A DNA stretch of 64,000 bases from assembly GCA_943370215.1 (NCBI GenBank), contig CALRQC020000010.1, positions 62,001-126,000 on the forward strand, in the 5' to 3' direction. Below are positions 1 to 8,829 of the stretch, one piece after another. The position numbers and the translations under genes were made by a program. How positions within the stretch are numbered: the first letter of the stretch is position 1; each line of letters starts with the position of its first letter. The notes beneath the pieces were generated by a model. It searched no databases and was not told the DNA's origin. It saw only the letters and a list, made by a program, of their open reading frames with translations. Source of the stretch: Niveispirillum sp943370215 (GTDB lineage Bacteria; Pseudomonadota; Alphaproteobacteria; Azospirillales; Azospirillaceae).

Positions 1-1112
1 CAGCCGACGCCGCCCACATCTCCCAGCCGGCGGTGACGCAGACGGTGGCCAAGCTGGAAGCGGCGGTGGGGGAGGTGCTGTTCACCCGCACCGGCACGGG
101 GATGGAGCCGACCGAACCCGGCCGCCGCTTTGCCCAGCGCATTGGGCGCGCGTTTGATCAGTTGCATCTGGCCGAACGCGAACTGGGGGTGCCGGGGCTG
201 GGGGGCCGGGTGACCAGTGTGCAACTGCGCACCCTGGTGGCGGCGGTGGAGGCGGGCAGCTTCACCCTGGCCGCCGCAAAGCTGGGCGTGTCACAGCCCA
301 GCGTCAACCGGGCCATGCGCGATCTGGAAAGCCTGTGCGGCCGGCCCCTGCTGGCCCGTACCCCCCAGGGCCTGGAACCCACGCGGGAGGCGCGCGGGCT
401 GGCCCGGCTGGCAGCGCTGGCCCTGGCAGAAATCCGCCAGGGGCTGGAGGAGTTGCGCGAATGGCGGGGCCAGATGACGGGGCGGGTCTCCGTCGGTTGT
501 CTGCCGCTGGCCCGGTCGCACCTGCTACCCGAAGCGATAACGGGGCTGCTGGCCCGTTACCCGGAGGCGCAGGTGCGCATCATCGATGGCCCTTATGCCG
601 AACAGTTGCATGAATTGCGGCATGGCGGGCTGGATCTGATTGTCGGCGCGCTGCGCCTGCCACCGCCCACGCCGGATATCGAACAGGAGGTGCTGTTCGT
701 GGAGCCGCTCTCCATCGTGGTGCGGGCGGGTCACCCGATCCTGGCGGAAGGGGAGCCGACGGCGGCAGCCCTGGCGGCGCTGGACTGGATCGCGCCGCGC
801 GACGGCACACCCGCCCGCGCCCATTTCGCCAATTTTTTTGCTGCCGCCCAGGTGAAGCCGCCGCGCCACATCATTGAATGCAGTTCCCTGATCGCCTCTC
901 GCGGGCTGTTAATGCAAAGCGACCGGGCGGCCCTGCTGTCCGCCAGCCAGGTGCGGCAGGAGGTGGAGGCCGGATATCTGGCCGTGCTGCCCCAACCCTT
1001 GCCGGGTACTGAACGCCCCATCGGCCTGACGGTGCGCAAAGGCTGGCAACCGACGCGGGTGCAGGCGGCATTGATGGAATTGCTGCGGCGGGGGGTGGAG
1101 GGCGCAGGCTGA
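1..1112 (+). CDS. LysR-type regulator with two tandem HTH domains (5' end outside window)
   Basis: The reading frame is open from base 3, and the first visible residues (AAHISQPAVTQTVAKLE) already lie inside a LysR winged helix, so the true start is upstream and the GTG at 33 is internal. A second LysR-type HTH follows at about translated residues 71-120 (LRTLVAAVEAGSFTLAAAKL then SQPSVNRAMRDLE). The remainder (about 155-360) looks like the usual periplasmic-binding-protein-like effector domain. LysR proteins normally have one HTH and about 300 residues, so this one is enlarged by a duplicated DNA-binding domain. Its target and effector cannot be told from the sequence, and any divergently transcribed partner would lie outside the window. 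Confidence 0.85.
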   Translation, partial: ADAAHISQPAVTQTVAKLEAAVGEVLFTRTGTGMEPTEPGRRFAQRIGRAFDQLHLAERELGVPGLGGRVTSVQLRTLVAAVEAGSFTLAAAKLGVSQPSVNRAMRDLESLCGRPLLARTPQGLEPTREARGLARLAALALAEIRQGLEELREWRGQMTGRVSVGCLPLARSHLLPEAITGLLARYPEAQVRIIDGPYAEQLHELRHGGLDLIVGALRLPPPTPDIEQEVLFVEPLSIVVRAGHPILAEGEPTAAALAALDWIAPRDGTPARAHFANFFAAAQVKPPRHIIECSSLIASRGLLMQSDRAALLSASQVRQEVEAGYLAVLPQPLPGTERPIGLTVRKGWQPTRVQAALMELLRRGVEGAG

Positions 1113-1239
1113 TCCCTATGGGGGACATGCCGGCATCGCGCCCCACGATGGTTGACATAATTTGATACCAGTTCACCTTTGAAAGCGGCAGGCCCCCGTG
1201 CGAACGTTGGGGATACCCGTCCCATTGCCTGCCAGAGCC

Positions 1240-1971
1240 ATGTTATCCGAAGCGCCGCATATCCTTGTCGTTGATGATCACCGCGATATCCGGGAAACCC
1301 TGGGGCGCTTCCTGGAAAAGCATGGGATGCGCATCACGGCGGCGGAGGATGCGGCCATGGCCCGCCGCCGCCTGCGCGCTGCCGCCGTCGATCTGATCGT
1401 GCTGGATGTGATGATGCCGGGCGAAGACGGCCTGTCGCTGTTCCGCCATATCCGGGAGACGATGGACACGCCGGTCATCTTCCTGACCGCCATCGGCGAA
1501 CCGATGGACCGCATTGTCGGGTTGGAAATGGGGGCGGATGATTATGTCACCAAGCCCTTTGAGCCCCGCGAACTGCTGGCCCGCATCCGCGCCGTGCTGC
1601 GCCGCAGCCACAGCCTGCCGGTGGGTGGTGGGCGCAAGCGGGGGGAGGAGACGCGGCTGGCCTTCGACCGCTGGGTTCTGGATTTAGCGCGGCGCGAACT
1701 GACCGGGGAGGATGGGGTTGTCGTCTCCCTCTCCACCGCTGAATTCTCCCTGCTGGAGGCGCTGGTTCGCCATCCCAATATGGTATTGTCGCGCGAACAA
1801 TTGCTGGACCTGACCAAGGGGCGGGAGGCGGATGTGTTCGACCGTTCCATCGATAATCAGGTCAGCCGCCTGCGCCGCAAGATTGAACCCGACAGCCGCA
1901 ATCCCAGCCTGATCAAGACCGTCTGGGGTGGCGGCTATTGTCTGGCGGCCGCTGTGACGCCGGCACCATGA
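1240..1971 (+). CDS. OmpR/PhoB-family response regulator
   Basis: Cytoplasmic response regulator that should be phosphorylated by the kinase encoded directly downstream and then bind DNA. The receiver domain (about residues 5-120) has the acidic pair after ILVVDD, the phospho-acceptor Asp near residue 56 in VLDVMMPG and the conserved Lys in VTKPFEP. A PhoB-type winged helix follows (about 140-240, with STAEFSLLEALVRHP and SIDNQVSRLRRKIE). I start at ATG 1240 because MLSEAPHILVVDD gives the family's usual N-terminus; an in-frame GTG at 1198 would add 14 residues. The gene overlaps the kinase start as ATGA, implying translational coupling. The signal sensed is unknown. Confidence 0.9.
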   Translation: MLSEAPHILVVDDHRDIRETLGRFLEKHGMRITAAEDAAMARRRLRAAAVDLIVLDVMMPGEDGLSLFRHIRETMDTPVIFLTAIGEPMDRIVGLEMGADDYVTKPFEPRELLARIRAVLRRSHSLPVGGGRKRGEETRLAFDRWVLDLARRELTGEDGVVVSLSTAEFSLLEALVRHPNMVLSREQLLDLTKGREADVFDRSIDNQVSRLRRKIEPDSRNPSLIKTVWGGGYCLAAAVTPAP

Positions 1972-3425
1972 ACCATCCGCCGACGCCCCCCGCCCGCCTT
2001 GCCCGGCTGCGCGCCACGCTGGCCCGGCCGCGCAGCCTGTTCACCCAGATGGTTTTTCTGCTGGTGGCAGCCGTGCTGGTGGCCAAGCTGGGTAGCTGGA
2101 CCGCCTCGCTGGATGAAAAGGCCGCCGCCGTCCGTCGTACCCATGTAGAGGAGATGCTGCAAAGGGTGGCCGGCACCGCCCGCATTGTCTCCACCCTGCC
2201 GCCGGAATATCGCGCAGGGGTGTTGAAGGCCATTGCCAGCAGCAATACGCGCTACACGCTGGATGATGCCTCTCTCTTGCCGCACGATCTCCAGCCCCGC
2301 AATGCGGCCGACAGGGCCATTTGGGACAAGCTGGCCGCCGCTGCCAATGTCCCTGCCGATCAGGTGCTGTTCAAGACCTGGATCAAGGCGGAAAATGCTG
2401 CGCCCGGCCTGATCCAGAATCCGTGGGCGGCCCTGGTTCCGGTGGAAATGGGGATGAAGTTCTCCATCCAACTGCCCGACGGTGAATGGTTGAACGCGCT
2501 CAACCGTCGCACGGTGACGCCGGATATCTGGAGCGACGTGGCCACCGGGTCGGTGCTGACCTCCCTGATCATGGTGGCGCTGGTGGCCTTTTATATTTCC
2601 CGCCGCATGTCCCGCCCGCTGCGCGCCCTGGCCGATGGGGCCGACCGGCTGGGCCGGGGGGAGAGCGTGGCGCCCCTGCCCAACAATGTCGGGCCGGAGG
2701 AGGTGCGCCGCGCCACCCAGGCCTTCAACGCCATGGGCGAACGTATCCGGCGGTTTGTTGATGACCGCACCCGGATGCTGGCCGCCGTCAGCCATGACCT
2801 GCGCACCCCCATCACCAATCTGCGCCTGCGGGTGGAACTGCTGGAGGAGGGGGAGACCAAGGCGCGGATGCTGGAAACCCTGGACGAGTTGCGCAGCACG
2901 GTGGAGGCCGCCCTGGCCTTCAGCCGGGAAGAGGTGGGGGAGGAGGCGGTGAAGGCCGATCTGGCCACCCTGGTGGAAAGTGTCTGCGATGATTTCGCCG
3001 ATACCGGACAGCCGGTCTTCTTTGCGCAGGCGCCGCGCCTGCCCCTGGTCTGCCGCACCAACAGCCTGCGCCGTGCCGTGCGCAATCTGGTGGAAAATGC
3101 CGTTGCCTATGGTGGAGTGGCTCATGTCTCCATGGTCCGGCGGGGGCATGAGGTGGAAATCACCATCGCCGATGAGGGCCCCGGCATCCCGGATGGGGAG
3201 GTGGAGCGGGTGTTCCAGCCCTTTGTCCGGCTGGAGGCATCGCGCAACCGCCGCACTGGCGGCGTGGGGCTGGGTCTTTCCATCGCCCGGTCGGTGGCGC
3301 GCGGCCATGGCGGCGATGTCCGTCTGCGTAACCGGCCGGCGGGTGGGCTGGACGCCATCATCATCCTGCCGGTACAGACAGAACCGGAACCGGCGGCCCC
3401 CGGTCCGCAACGCCGGGCCGCCTGA
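1968..3425 (+). CDS. EnvZ-like sensor histidine kinase
   Basis: Inner-membrane histidine kinase, partner of the preceding response regulator. A transmembrane segment near residues 26-45 and another near 195-212 bracket a periplasmic domain of about 150 residues. A HAMP segment follows (SRRMSRPLRALADGADRLGRGE), then the dimerisation box with the phospho-accepting His in AVSHDLRTPITN (about residue 276). The ATPase domain has the N box (RNLVENAVAYG), G1 (DEGPGIPD) and G2 (GGVGLGLSIA). The ATG overlaps the regulator stop codon by ATGA. About 485 residues is normal for an EnvZ-type kinase. The periplasmic domain has no motif I recognise, so the stimulus is unknown. Confidence 0.9.
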   Translation: MNHPPTPPARLARLRATLARPRSLFTQMVFLLVAAVLVAKLGSWTASLDEKAAAVRRTHVEEMLQRVAGTARIVSTLPPEYRAGVLKAIASSNTRYTLDDASLLPHDLQPRNAADRAIWDKLAAAANVPADQVLFKTWIKAENAAPGLIQNPWAALVPVEMGMKFSIQLPDGEWLNALNRRTVTPDIWSDVATGSVLTSLIMVALVAFYISRRMSRPLRALADGADRLGRGESVAPLPNNVGPEEVRRATQAFNAMGERIRRFVDDRTRMLAAVSHDLRTPITNLRLRVELLEEGETKARMLETLDELRSTVEAALAFSREEVGEEAVKADLATLVESVCDDFADTGQPVFFAQAPRLPLVCRTNSLRRAVRNLVENAVAYGGVAHVSMVRRGHEVEITIADEGPGIPDGEVERVFQPFVRLEASRNRRTGGVGLGLSIARSVARGHGGDVRLRNRPAGGLDAIIILPVQTEPEPAAPGPQRRAA

Positions 3426-3582
3426 AGCACCCCGCACAAATGGGGGGCAGCTATCAGGAAGGGGGGGGATGGCGATCCTTGCAATAGGAACGGAGCGGAA
3501 GTAGGTTCCGCCCGCATCGGGGGCACCGTCCCGCTGACGGTTCTCCGCCCTTCCCTCCACCTCCAGGAACGGGTCCCGCGGG

Positions 3583-4272
3583 ATGAAGTCCGCCGTCATC
3601 GTCTTTCCCGGCTCCAACTGCGATCGTGATATCGCGGTGGCGCTTGAGCAGGCCTCCGGCCGTAAACCCCACATGGCTTTCCACAAGGACACCGAACTGC
3701 CGGATGTCGATGTGATCGCCGTACCGGGCGGCTTCTCCTATGGCGACTATCTGCGCTGCGGCGCCATGGCCGCCCATTCGCCCATCATGAAGCTGGTGAA
3801 GGAACGCGCCGCCAAGGGCGTGCGCGTTGTCGGCATCTGCAATGGCTTTCAGATCATCACCGAGGCGGGTTTGCTGCCCGGCGCGCTGATCCGCAACAAG
3901 TCGTTGAAATATGTCTGCCGCACCGTCGGGTTGACGGTGGAAAATACGGACAGCGACTTCACGAAGAAATACACCAAGGGCCAGGTGATCGGCATTCCGG
4001 TCGGCCATGGTGAAGGCAATTACGTCGCCGATGAGGAGACGTTGAAGCGCCTGGAAGGTGAAGGGCTGGTGGCGTTCCGCTATGCCGCCTTGCCCGGGCA
4101 GAGCGCTGAACAGGCAAACCCCAATGGTGCCACCAACAACATTGCCGGCATTTTCAATGCAGAGCGCAATGTGCTGGGGATGATGCCGCATCCTGAACGC
4201 GCCTTTGATCCGCTGCATGGCAATACCGATGGCCGTGCCTTCTTCGATAGCCTGGTGGAGAGCCTGTCGTGA
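3583..4272 (+). CDS. purQ: Phosphoribosylformylglycinamidine synthase subunit PurQ
   Basis: Glutamine amidotransferase subunit of FGAM synthase, step four of purine biosynthesis; it supplies ammonia to PurL. The class I GATase catalytic Cys is visible in VVGICNGFQII (about residue 86) and the His/Glu pair in MMPHPER (about 203-205). The 229-residue length fits stand-alone PurQ of the three-subunit enzyme. The start follows a CCAGGAA ribosome binding site. It overlaps purL by GTGA. The third subunit, PurS, is usually just upstream in alphaproteobacteria but is not here; the preceding gene is a sensor kinase. Confidence 0.97.
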   Translation: MKSAVIVFPGSNCDRDIAVALEQASGRKPHMAFHKDTELPDVDVIAVPGGFSYGDYLRCGAMAAHSPIMKLVKERAAKGVRVVGICNGFQIITEAGLLPGALIRNKSLKYVCRTVGLTVENTDSDFTKKYTKGQVIGIPVGHGEGNYVADEETLKRLEGEGLVAFRYAALPGQSAEQANPNGATNNIAGIFNAERNVLGMMPHPERAFDPLHGNTDGRAFFDSLVESLS

Positions 4273-6497
4273 GCGCCACGTCCTGGAAAGAACCTGAGGT
4301 CACCGAGGCGTTGGCCGCCGAACATGGCATCAAGGCGGACGAATATGCCCGCCTGCTGGAGATTGTCGGCCGCACGCCCACCTTCACCGAGCTGGGCATC
4401 TATTCGGTGATGTGGTCGGAGCATTGCTCCTACAAGTCGTCCCGCGTCTGGCTGAAGAAGTTCCCGACCAAGGCCCCCTGGGTCATCTGCGGTCCGGGGG
4501 AGAATGCCGGCGTCATCGATATTGGTGACAATCAGGCCGCCATCTTCAAGATGGAAAGCCATAACCACCCCTCCTATATCGAACCCTTCCAGGGTGCGGC
4601 GACGGGTGTTGGCGGCATTCTGCGCGACGTGTTCACCATGGGTGCGCGCCCGATCGCCAATCTCAACGCCCTGCGTTTCGGGGAGCCGTCCCATCCGAAG
4701 ACCCGTCAGTTGGTCGCCGGTGTGGTGTCGGGCATCGGCCATTATGGCAATTGCGTCGGCGTGCCCACGGTGGGCGGGGAGACCAATTTCCACAAGGCCT
4801 ATAACGGCAATTGCCTGGTCAATGCCATGACCGTGGGCATCGCCGATCAGGACAAGATTTTCTATTCCAAGGCAGCCGGTATCGGTAACCCCGTCGTCTA
4901 TGTCGGTTCCAAGACCGGTCGCGACGGCATCCACGGTGCCACCATGTCCTCGGCGGAATTCACCGAGGATAGCGAGGCCAAGCGCCCGACGGTGCAGGTG
5001 GGTGACCCGTTCACCGAAAAGCTGCTGATCGAAGCCTGCCTGGAACTGATGAACACCGACGCCATCCAGTCCATCCAGGACATGGGTGCCGCCGGCCTCA
5101 CCTCCTCCTCGGTCGAAATGGCCGGCAAGGGTGGTCTGGGCATCGAGCTGCATCTGGAAAAGGTGCCGCAGCGTGAAGTGGGGATGACCCCCTACGAGAT
5201 CATGCTGTCGGAAAGCCAGGAGCGTATGCTGATCGTGCTGAAGCCCGGCCACGAGGAAGAGGCGCGCGCCATCTTCGACAAGTGGGAACTGGACTTCGCC
5301 GTCATTGGCCACCTGACCGATACCGGCCATTTCGTGCTGAAGATGCATGGCCAGACCTATTGTGATCTGGAACTGGCCCCGCTGTTCGATGCGGCCCCGC
5401 TCTATCATCGCCCGACGGAGCCGACGCCGGAACAGCCGGCGCTGGATCTGGACGAGGACGATTTGTGGCCGTCCGATCTGTCGCTGGCCGATATCCTGGC
5501 CAAGCTGGTGGCTTGCCCTGATCTGGCCTCCAAGCGCTGGATCTGGCAGCAATATGACAGCCAGGTGGGTGCCGACACCCGCTTCATCTCGGGCCAGTCC
5601 GATGCCGCCGTGGTGCGTGTGCATGGCACCAACAAGGCGCTGGCCATGTCGTCCGACGTGACGCCGCGTTACTGCTTTGCCGATCCGGTGCGCGGCGGGA
5701 TGCAGGCGGTGGCGGAAAGCTATCGCAACGTCTCCGCCGTGGGCGCGCTGCCGCTGGCCATCACCGACAACATGAATTTCGGCAACCCGGAAAAGCCCCG
5801 CATCATGGGCCAGTTCGCCGGTTGCGTGGAAGGCATGGCGGAAGCCTGCCGGGTGTTGGATTATCCGGTCGTTTCCGGCAATGTCTCGCTCTACAACGAA
5901 ACCAACGGCGAAGGCATCCTGCCGACCCCGACCGTGGGCGGCGTTGGCCTGCTGGCCGATGGTCACAAGGCGGTCGGCCTGGGCTTCAAGAATGATGGCG
6001 ACGTCATTCTGCTGGTCGGTGAGACCGAGGGCCATCTGGGCCAGAGCCTGTACCTGCGCGAAATTCTTGGCCTGGAAGTCGGCCCCGTCCCGGCGGTTGA
6101 CCTGGAAGCCGAAAAGCGCCACGGCACTTTCGTGCGCGAGTCCGTCCAGGCTGGCCTGATCACCGCCTCGCATGACGTGTCGGATGGTGGCCTGCAGGTG
6201 GCGCTCGCTGAAATGGCTATGGCATCCGGCAAGGGTGCCGATCTGGCCGGGCTGGATGGCTGGCACATTGCCGAGCTGTTTGGTGAGGATCAGGGCCGTT
6301 ACGTGCTGACGGTGAAGCCGTCCGACGCTGATACGGTGGAAGCCAAGGCTGCCGAGGCAGGTGTGACCCTGACCCGGATCGGCACGGTGGGTGGTGACAG
6401 CTTGACGGCACCCGGTGGGCTCGCCATCTCCGTGGCATCCCTGGTGGAAGCCAACGAAAGCTGGCTGCCGGCCTATATGGAAGGCAAGCTGGGGTAA
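4269..6497 (+). CDS. purL: Phosphoribosylformylglycinamidine synthase subunit PurL (small type)
   Basis: ATP-dependent synthetase subunit that converts FGAR to FGAM using ammonia from PurQ. The 742-residue length is that of the small Bacillus-type PurL, not the 1300-residue fused enzyme. The N-terminal MWSEHCSYKSS, the MESHNHPSYIEPFQGAATGVGG segment and SHDVSDGGLQVALAEMA near the C-terminus are family landmarks from the duplicated AIRS-like halves. The GTG start overlaps the purQ stop codon (GTGA), so the subunits are probably translated in a fixed ratio. It should need PurS from elsewhere in the genome. Confidence 0.97.
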   Translation: MSATSWKEPEVTEALAAEHGIKADEYARLLEIVGRTPTFTELGIYSVMWSEHCSYKSSRVWLKKFPTKAPWVICGPGENAGVIDIGDNQAAIFKMESHNHPSYIEPFQGAATGVGGILRDVFTMGARPIANLNALRFGEPSHPKTRQLVAGVVSGIGHYGNCVGVPTVGGETNFHKAYNGNCLVNAMTVGIADQDKIFYSKAAGIGNPVVYVGSKTGRDGIHGATMSSAEFTEDSEAKRPTVQVGDPFTEKLLIEACLELMNTDAIQSIQDMGAAGLTSSSVEMAGKGGLGIELHLEKVPQREVGMTPYEIMLSESQERMLIVLKPGHEEEARAIFDKWELDFAVIGHLTDTGHFVLKMHGQTYCDLELAPLFDAAPLYHRPTEPTPEQPALDLDEDDLWPSDLSLADILAKLVACPDLASKRWIWQQYDSQVGADTRFISGQSDAAVVRVHGTNKALAMSSDVTPRYCFADPVRGGMQAVAESYRNVSAVGALPLAITDNMNFGNPEKPRIMGQFAGCVEGMAEACRVLDYPVVSGNVSLYNETNGEGILPTPTVGGVGLLADGHKAVGLGFKNDGDVILLVGETEGHLGQSLYLREILGLEVGPVPAVDLEAEKRHGTFVRESVQAGLITASHDVSDGGLQVALAEMAMASGKGADLAGLDGWHIAELFGEDQGRYVLTVKPSDADTVEAKAAEAGVTLTRIGTVGGDSLTAPGGLAISVASLVEANESWLPAYMEGKLG

Positions 6498-6572
6498 ATC
6501 TGTTGCCGGTGGGAAGTGTCTGTGTCGCTTTCCACCGGAACATCCCCTGTTTTAAAATAAGGAACCAGCCCC

Positions 6573-6812
6573 ATGGCGATGCAGGCATCCGAGATCGAGG
6601 CACTGATTCGCGAGGCGTTTCCGGACGCTGTGGTGCGGATCGACGATCTGCGCGGCGATGGCGACCATTACGCCGCTTATGTGGAAACCCCTGCATTCAA
6701 GGGCAAGACCCGCGTCGCCCAGCATCAGATGGTCTATGCGGCCCTGAAGGGCCGTATGGGGGGTGAATTGCACGCGCTGATGCTGACCACATCGGTGCCC
6801 AAGGAAGCTTGA
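6573..6812 (+). CDS. BolA/IbaG-family protein
   Basis: Small 79-residue BolA-fold protein. In this family a conserved His together with a monothiol glutaredoxin ligates a [2Fe-2S] cluster used in iron-sulfur trafficking. The family core is visible as HYAAYVETPAFKGKTRVAQHQMVYAAL followed by GELHALML. It sits immediately upstream of a monothiol glutaredoxin gene, the classical genomic pairing, which supports a role as a heterodimer. A purine-rich AATAAGGAACC stretch precedes the ATG. The short length is closer to IbaG/BolA2-like forms than to E. coli BolA. Confidence 0.92.
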   Translation: MAMQASEIEALIREAFPDAVVRIDDLRGDGDHYAAYVETPAFKGKTRVAQHQMVYAALKGRMGGELHALMLTTSVPKEA

Positions 6813-6917
6813 TTGGGTCGCTGAACGATCCCCTGTTACAGGCGGCGCTTCGGCGCTATATGTTGTGGCATGTGTCGCACGCCCCCTGGGCTGGGACGGT
6901 TTTAGGGAAATGTGAGA

Positions 6918-7256
6918 ATGGACCAGACGGTTGCCGAGCGCATCAAGCGCGACCTCGCCGATAATGATGTCGTGCTCTATATGAAGGGGACGCCGGTGTT
7001 CCCGCAGTGCGGTTTCTCCGCCGCCGTTGTGCAGGTGCTGAGCCACCTGGGCGTCAAGTTCAAGGGCATCGACATTCTGGTCGATCCGGCCCTGCGCCAG
7101 GGCATCAAGGAATTCACCAACTGGCCGACCATTCCCCAGCTTTACGTGAAGGGTGAGTTTGTCGGCGGCTGCGATATCGTCCGCGAAATGTACGAAGCGG
7201 GTGAACTGCAGGATCTGCTGAAGGACAAGGGCGTGGCCTTTGGTGATGCAGCCTGA
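6918..7256 (+). CDS. grxD: Monothiol glutaredoxin, Grx4 family
   Basis: Cytoplasmic monothiol glutaredoxin of about 112 residues that carries [2Fe-2S] clusters, alone or with BolA. The CGFS active site is present (QCGFSAAV, Cys about residue 31), with the preceding VLYMKGTPVFP strand and the glutathione-binding WPTIPQLYVKGEFVGGCDIV segment typical of Grx4/GrxD. I start at ATG 6918, after a GGGA at 6905; an in-frame GTG six bases earlier would add two residues. It ends before a perfect 21-bp hairpin terminator, so bolA-grxD probably forms one short transcription unit. Confidence 0.95.
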   Translation: MDQTVAERIKRDLADNDVVLYMKGTPVFPQCGFSAAVVQVLSHLGVKFKGIDILVDPALRQGIKEFTNWPTIPQLYVKGEFVGGCDIVREMYEAGELQDLLKDKGVAFGDAA

Positions 7257-7270
7257 TTGAGAGTGGATGA

Positions 7271-7316
7271 ACAGTAAAAAGGCCGCCCTGGATCGCCAGG
7301 GCGGCCTTTTTACTGT
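7271..7316. terminator. Perfect inverted-repeat terminator, bidirectional
   Basis: Arms 7271-7291 and 7296-7316 are exact reverse complements (21 bp) around a 4-base loop. The GC core ggccgccctgg is flanked by A and T runs, so a U tract follows the stem in both directions. It lies 14 bases after grxD and 80 bases beyond the end of the convergent mucR-type gene, so it can serve both. Confidence 0.93.
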
Positions 7317-7395
7317 CAAGATGAGGCGTCATGTCACCTTGATGGGGCATTTGGCGGAGAAACCATTGCCCCTGATATGCGCGACGACAGCGGTG

Positions 7396-7839
7396 TCAGC
7401 CGCGACGACGACCAGCGCGAACCGATGAACCGCGGCCCAGGCCAATCTTCTTGGCGAACTCTGACCGCTGTGCGGCATAGTTCGGCGCCACCATCGGATA
7501 ATCCGGCGGCAGGCCCCATTTGACCCGGTATTCATCCGGTGTCATGTCGTAAGTGGAGCGGAGATGCCGTTTCAGCATCTTCAGCTTCTTACCATCTTCC
7601 AGACAGATGATATATTCAGGCGTGACGGAACGTTTGATCGGCACGGCCGGACGCGCCGGCTCCGCCACAGCCTCCTGAGGCGTACCCTGAAGCCCGGTAA
7701 GCGTGGAGTAAACCGCGTTGATCACTTCCGGGAGCTGCTGTGTCTGCAGTGTGTTCTTGCCGACATAAGCAGAAACGATTTCTGCCGTCATCCGCAGAAG
7801 ATCACCAGTCTGCAGCTCATTACCCAGCTGATCGGTCAT
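7396..7839 (-). CDS. MucR/Ros-family transcriptional regulator
   Basis: Alphaproteobacterial zinc-finger regulator. MucR proteins bind AT-rich DNA, often with H-NS-like silencing, and control exopolysaccharide, motility and cell-envelope genes. The family core YIICLEDGKKLKMLKRHL plus DMTPDEYRVKWGLPPDYPM is intact, including the Cys-His zinc site and the Lys/Arg-rich tail. The 147-residue form starting at MTDQLGNELQ (ATG 7839) has a GGGAAA ribosome binding site; 15 more codons upstream are open but lack such a signal. The window contains several strongly AT-rich gaps (20494-20762, 23610-23787) of the kind MucR proteins bind, but a link is only inference. Confidence 0.93.
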   Translation of the reverse strand: MTDQLGNELQTGDLLRMTAEIVSAYVGKNTLQTQQLPEVINAVYSTLTGLQGTPQEAVAEPARPAVPIKRSVTPEYIICLEDGKKLKMLKRHLRSTYDMTPDEYRVKWGLPPDYPMVAPNYAAQRSEFAKKIGLGRGSSVRAGRRRG

Positions 7840-8329
7840 TGTGTCTTTTCCCAAATTGCGCCCAGCGATGATTTCGCTTCGCACGACGGTGAAATTCTGT
7901 CAACGGGAAACATCAGGGCCATTGTTTGGATTACTTGCTGATATTGTTGTTTCCAAGTTTATATAACGCATTGGTGAAACGGTCTGGCTGGACCTTCCGC
8001 TATTGGGTTGGTGGCCCAACTGTAGTAGGCCTATATCCTACGTTATAGCGAGCCGACCCTTTGGCAATTTGTCATGCGTGTGCATGATATACATCAATTG
8101 CCCATTATTAACGACTCGGGGTATCAGCTCTTCCCGCTGTGGCGGTTGGTGTGCGCACAGGCAAGCGCCCGGGGCAGGGCGGGCTTGCTTTGCCATCCGC
8201 CTCCGGGTTCTGGTGCTGTCGGAAACCATCTGCTAGGGTCGCCTGCGTCAGGAACCCCCAACTTCTGGGGTATCCGAACCCATTCGTCCCCCGGCGGGGC
8301 GCTGAATGTTGCTGGATTAAGGTGGCACC
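7840..8329. other. Intergenic region between divergent mucR-type gene and rpiB
   Basis: About 490 bases without a convincing gene. The mucR side is AT-rich (around 7920-7975) and should hold its promoter. The centre has a short palindrome (catgcgtgtgcatg near 8074). The rpiB side has a small hairpin with accccca/tggggt arms around 8253-8270 that could lie in the rpiB leader. No known riboswitch or sRNA family was recognised. Confidence 0.6.
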
Positions 8330-8791
8330 ATGAATGGCGAGGCAATTGGCACCATGGCAGGCGCGCTGACGATCGCGATTGCGTCTGATCATGCCGGGCC
8401 CGAACTGAAAGCCCAGATCGCCACACAGTTGCGTGACTTGGGGCATACGGTGCTGGATCTTGGCACTGATGGCAGTGCTTCGGTTGATTATCCCACTTAT
8501 GCCGATGCGGTCGCTGCGGCGCTGGCTGATGGCCGTGCCGTGCTGGGCGTGTTGATCTGTGGCACAGGGATCGGCATTTCCATCGCCGCCAACCGCCACC
8601 GCCATGTGCGCGCTGCGCTCTGCCACAGCACCACCGACGCCCGGCTGACCCGTTTGCACAATGATGCAAACGTGCTGGTTCTGGGCGCGCGCACCACGGG
8701 CGTAGAGGTGGTGAAAGATATTGTCGCCACCTTCTTTACCACCTCATTCGAAGGCGGGCGCCATGCCCGCCGCGTGGCCATGCTGGGCTGA
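8330..8791 (+). CDS. rpiB: Ribose-5-phosphate isomerase B
   Basis: LacA/RpiB-family aldose-ketose isomerase interconverting ribose-5-phosphate and ribulose-5-phosphate in the pentose phosphate pathway; ribulose-5-phosphate is also a riboflavin precursor. Landmarks are ASDHAGPELK near the N-terminus, the phosphate-binding and catalytic-Cys segment LICGTGIGISIAANR, and the ARLTRLHNDANVLVLGAR stretch. Length 153 is normal. Two ATGs eight codons apart (8330 and 8354) are possible; the second gives the shorter N-terminus more typical of the family. glyA follows after 38 bases, as in many alphaproteobacteria. Confidence 0.95.
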   Translation: MNGEAIGTMAGALTIAIASDHAGPELKAQIATQLRDLGHTVLDLGTDGSASVDYPTYADAVAAALADGRAVLGVLICGTGIGISIAANRHRHVRAALCHSTTDARLTRLHNDANVLVLGARTTGVEVVKDIVATFFTTSFEGGRHARRVAMLG

Positions 8792-8829
8792 ACCCAGCGG
8801 CATTTCCCACTGTTGAGGATCAGACGATC

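Noticed and set aside
3461..3468. Eight-G run as a phase-variation site upstream of purQ
   Set aside because: It is in non-coding DNA of a housekeeping purine gene; base composition explains it.
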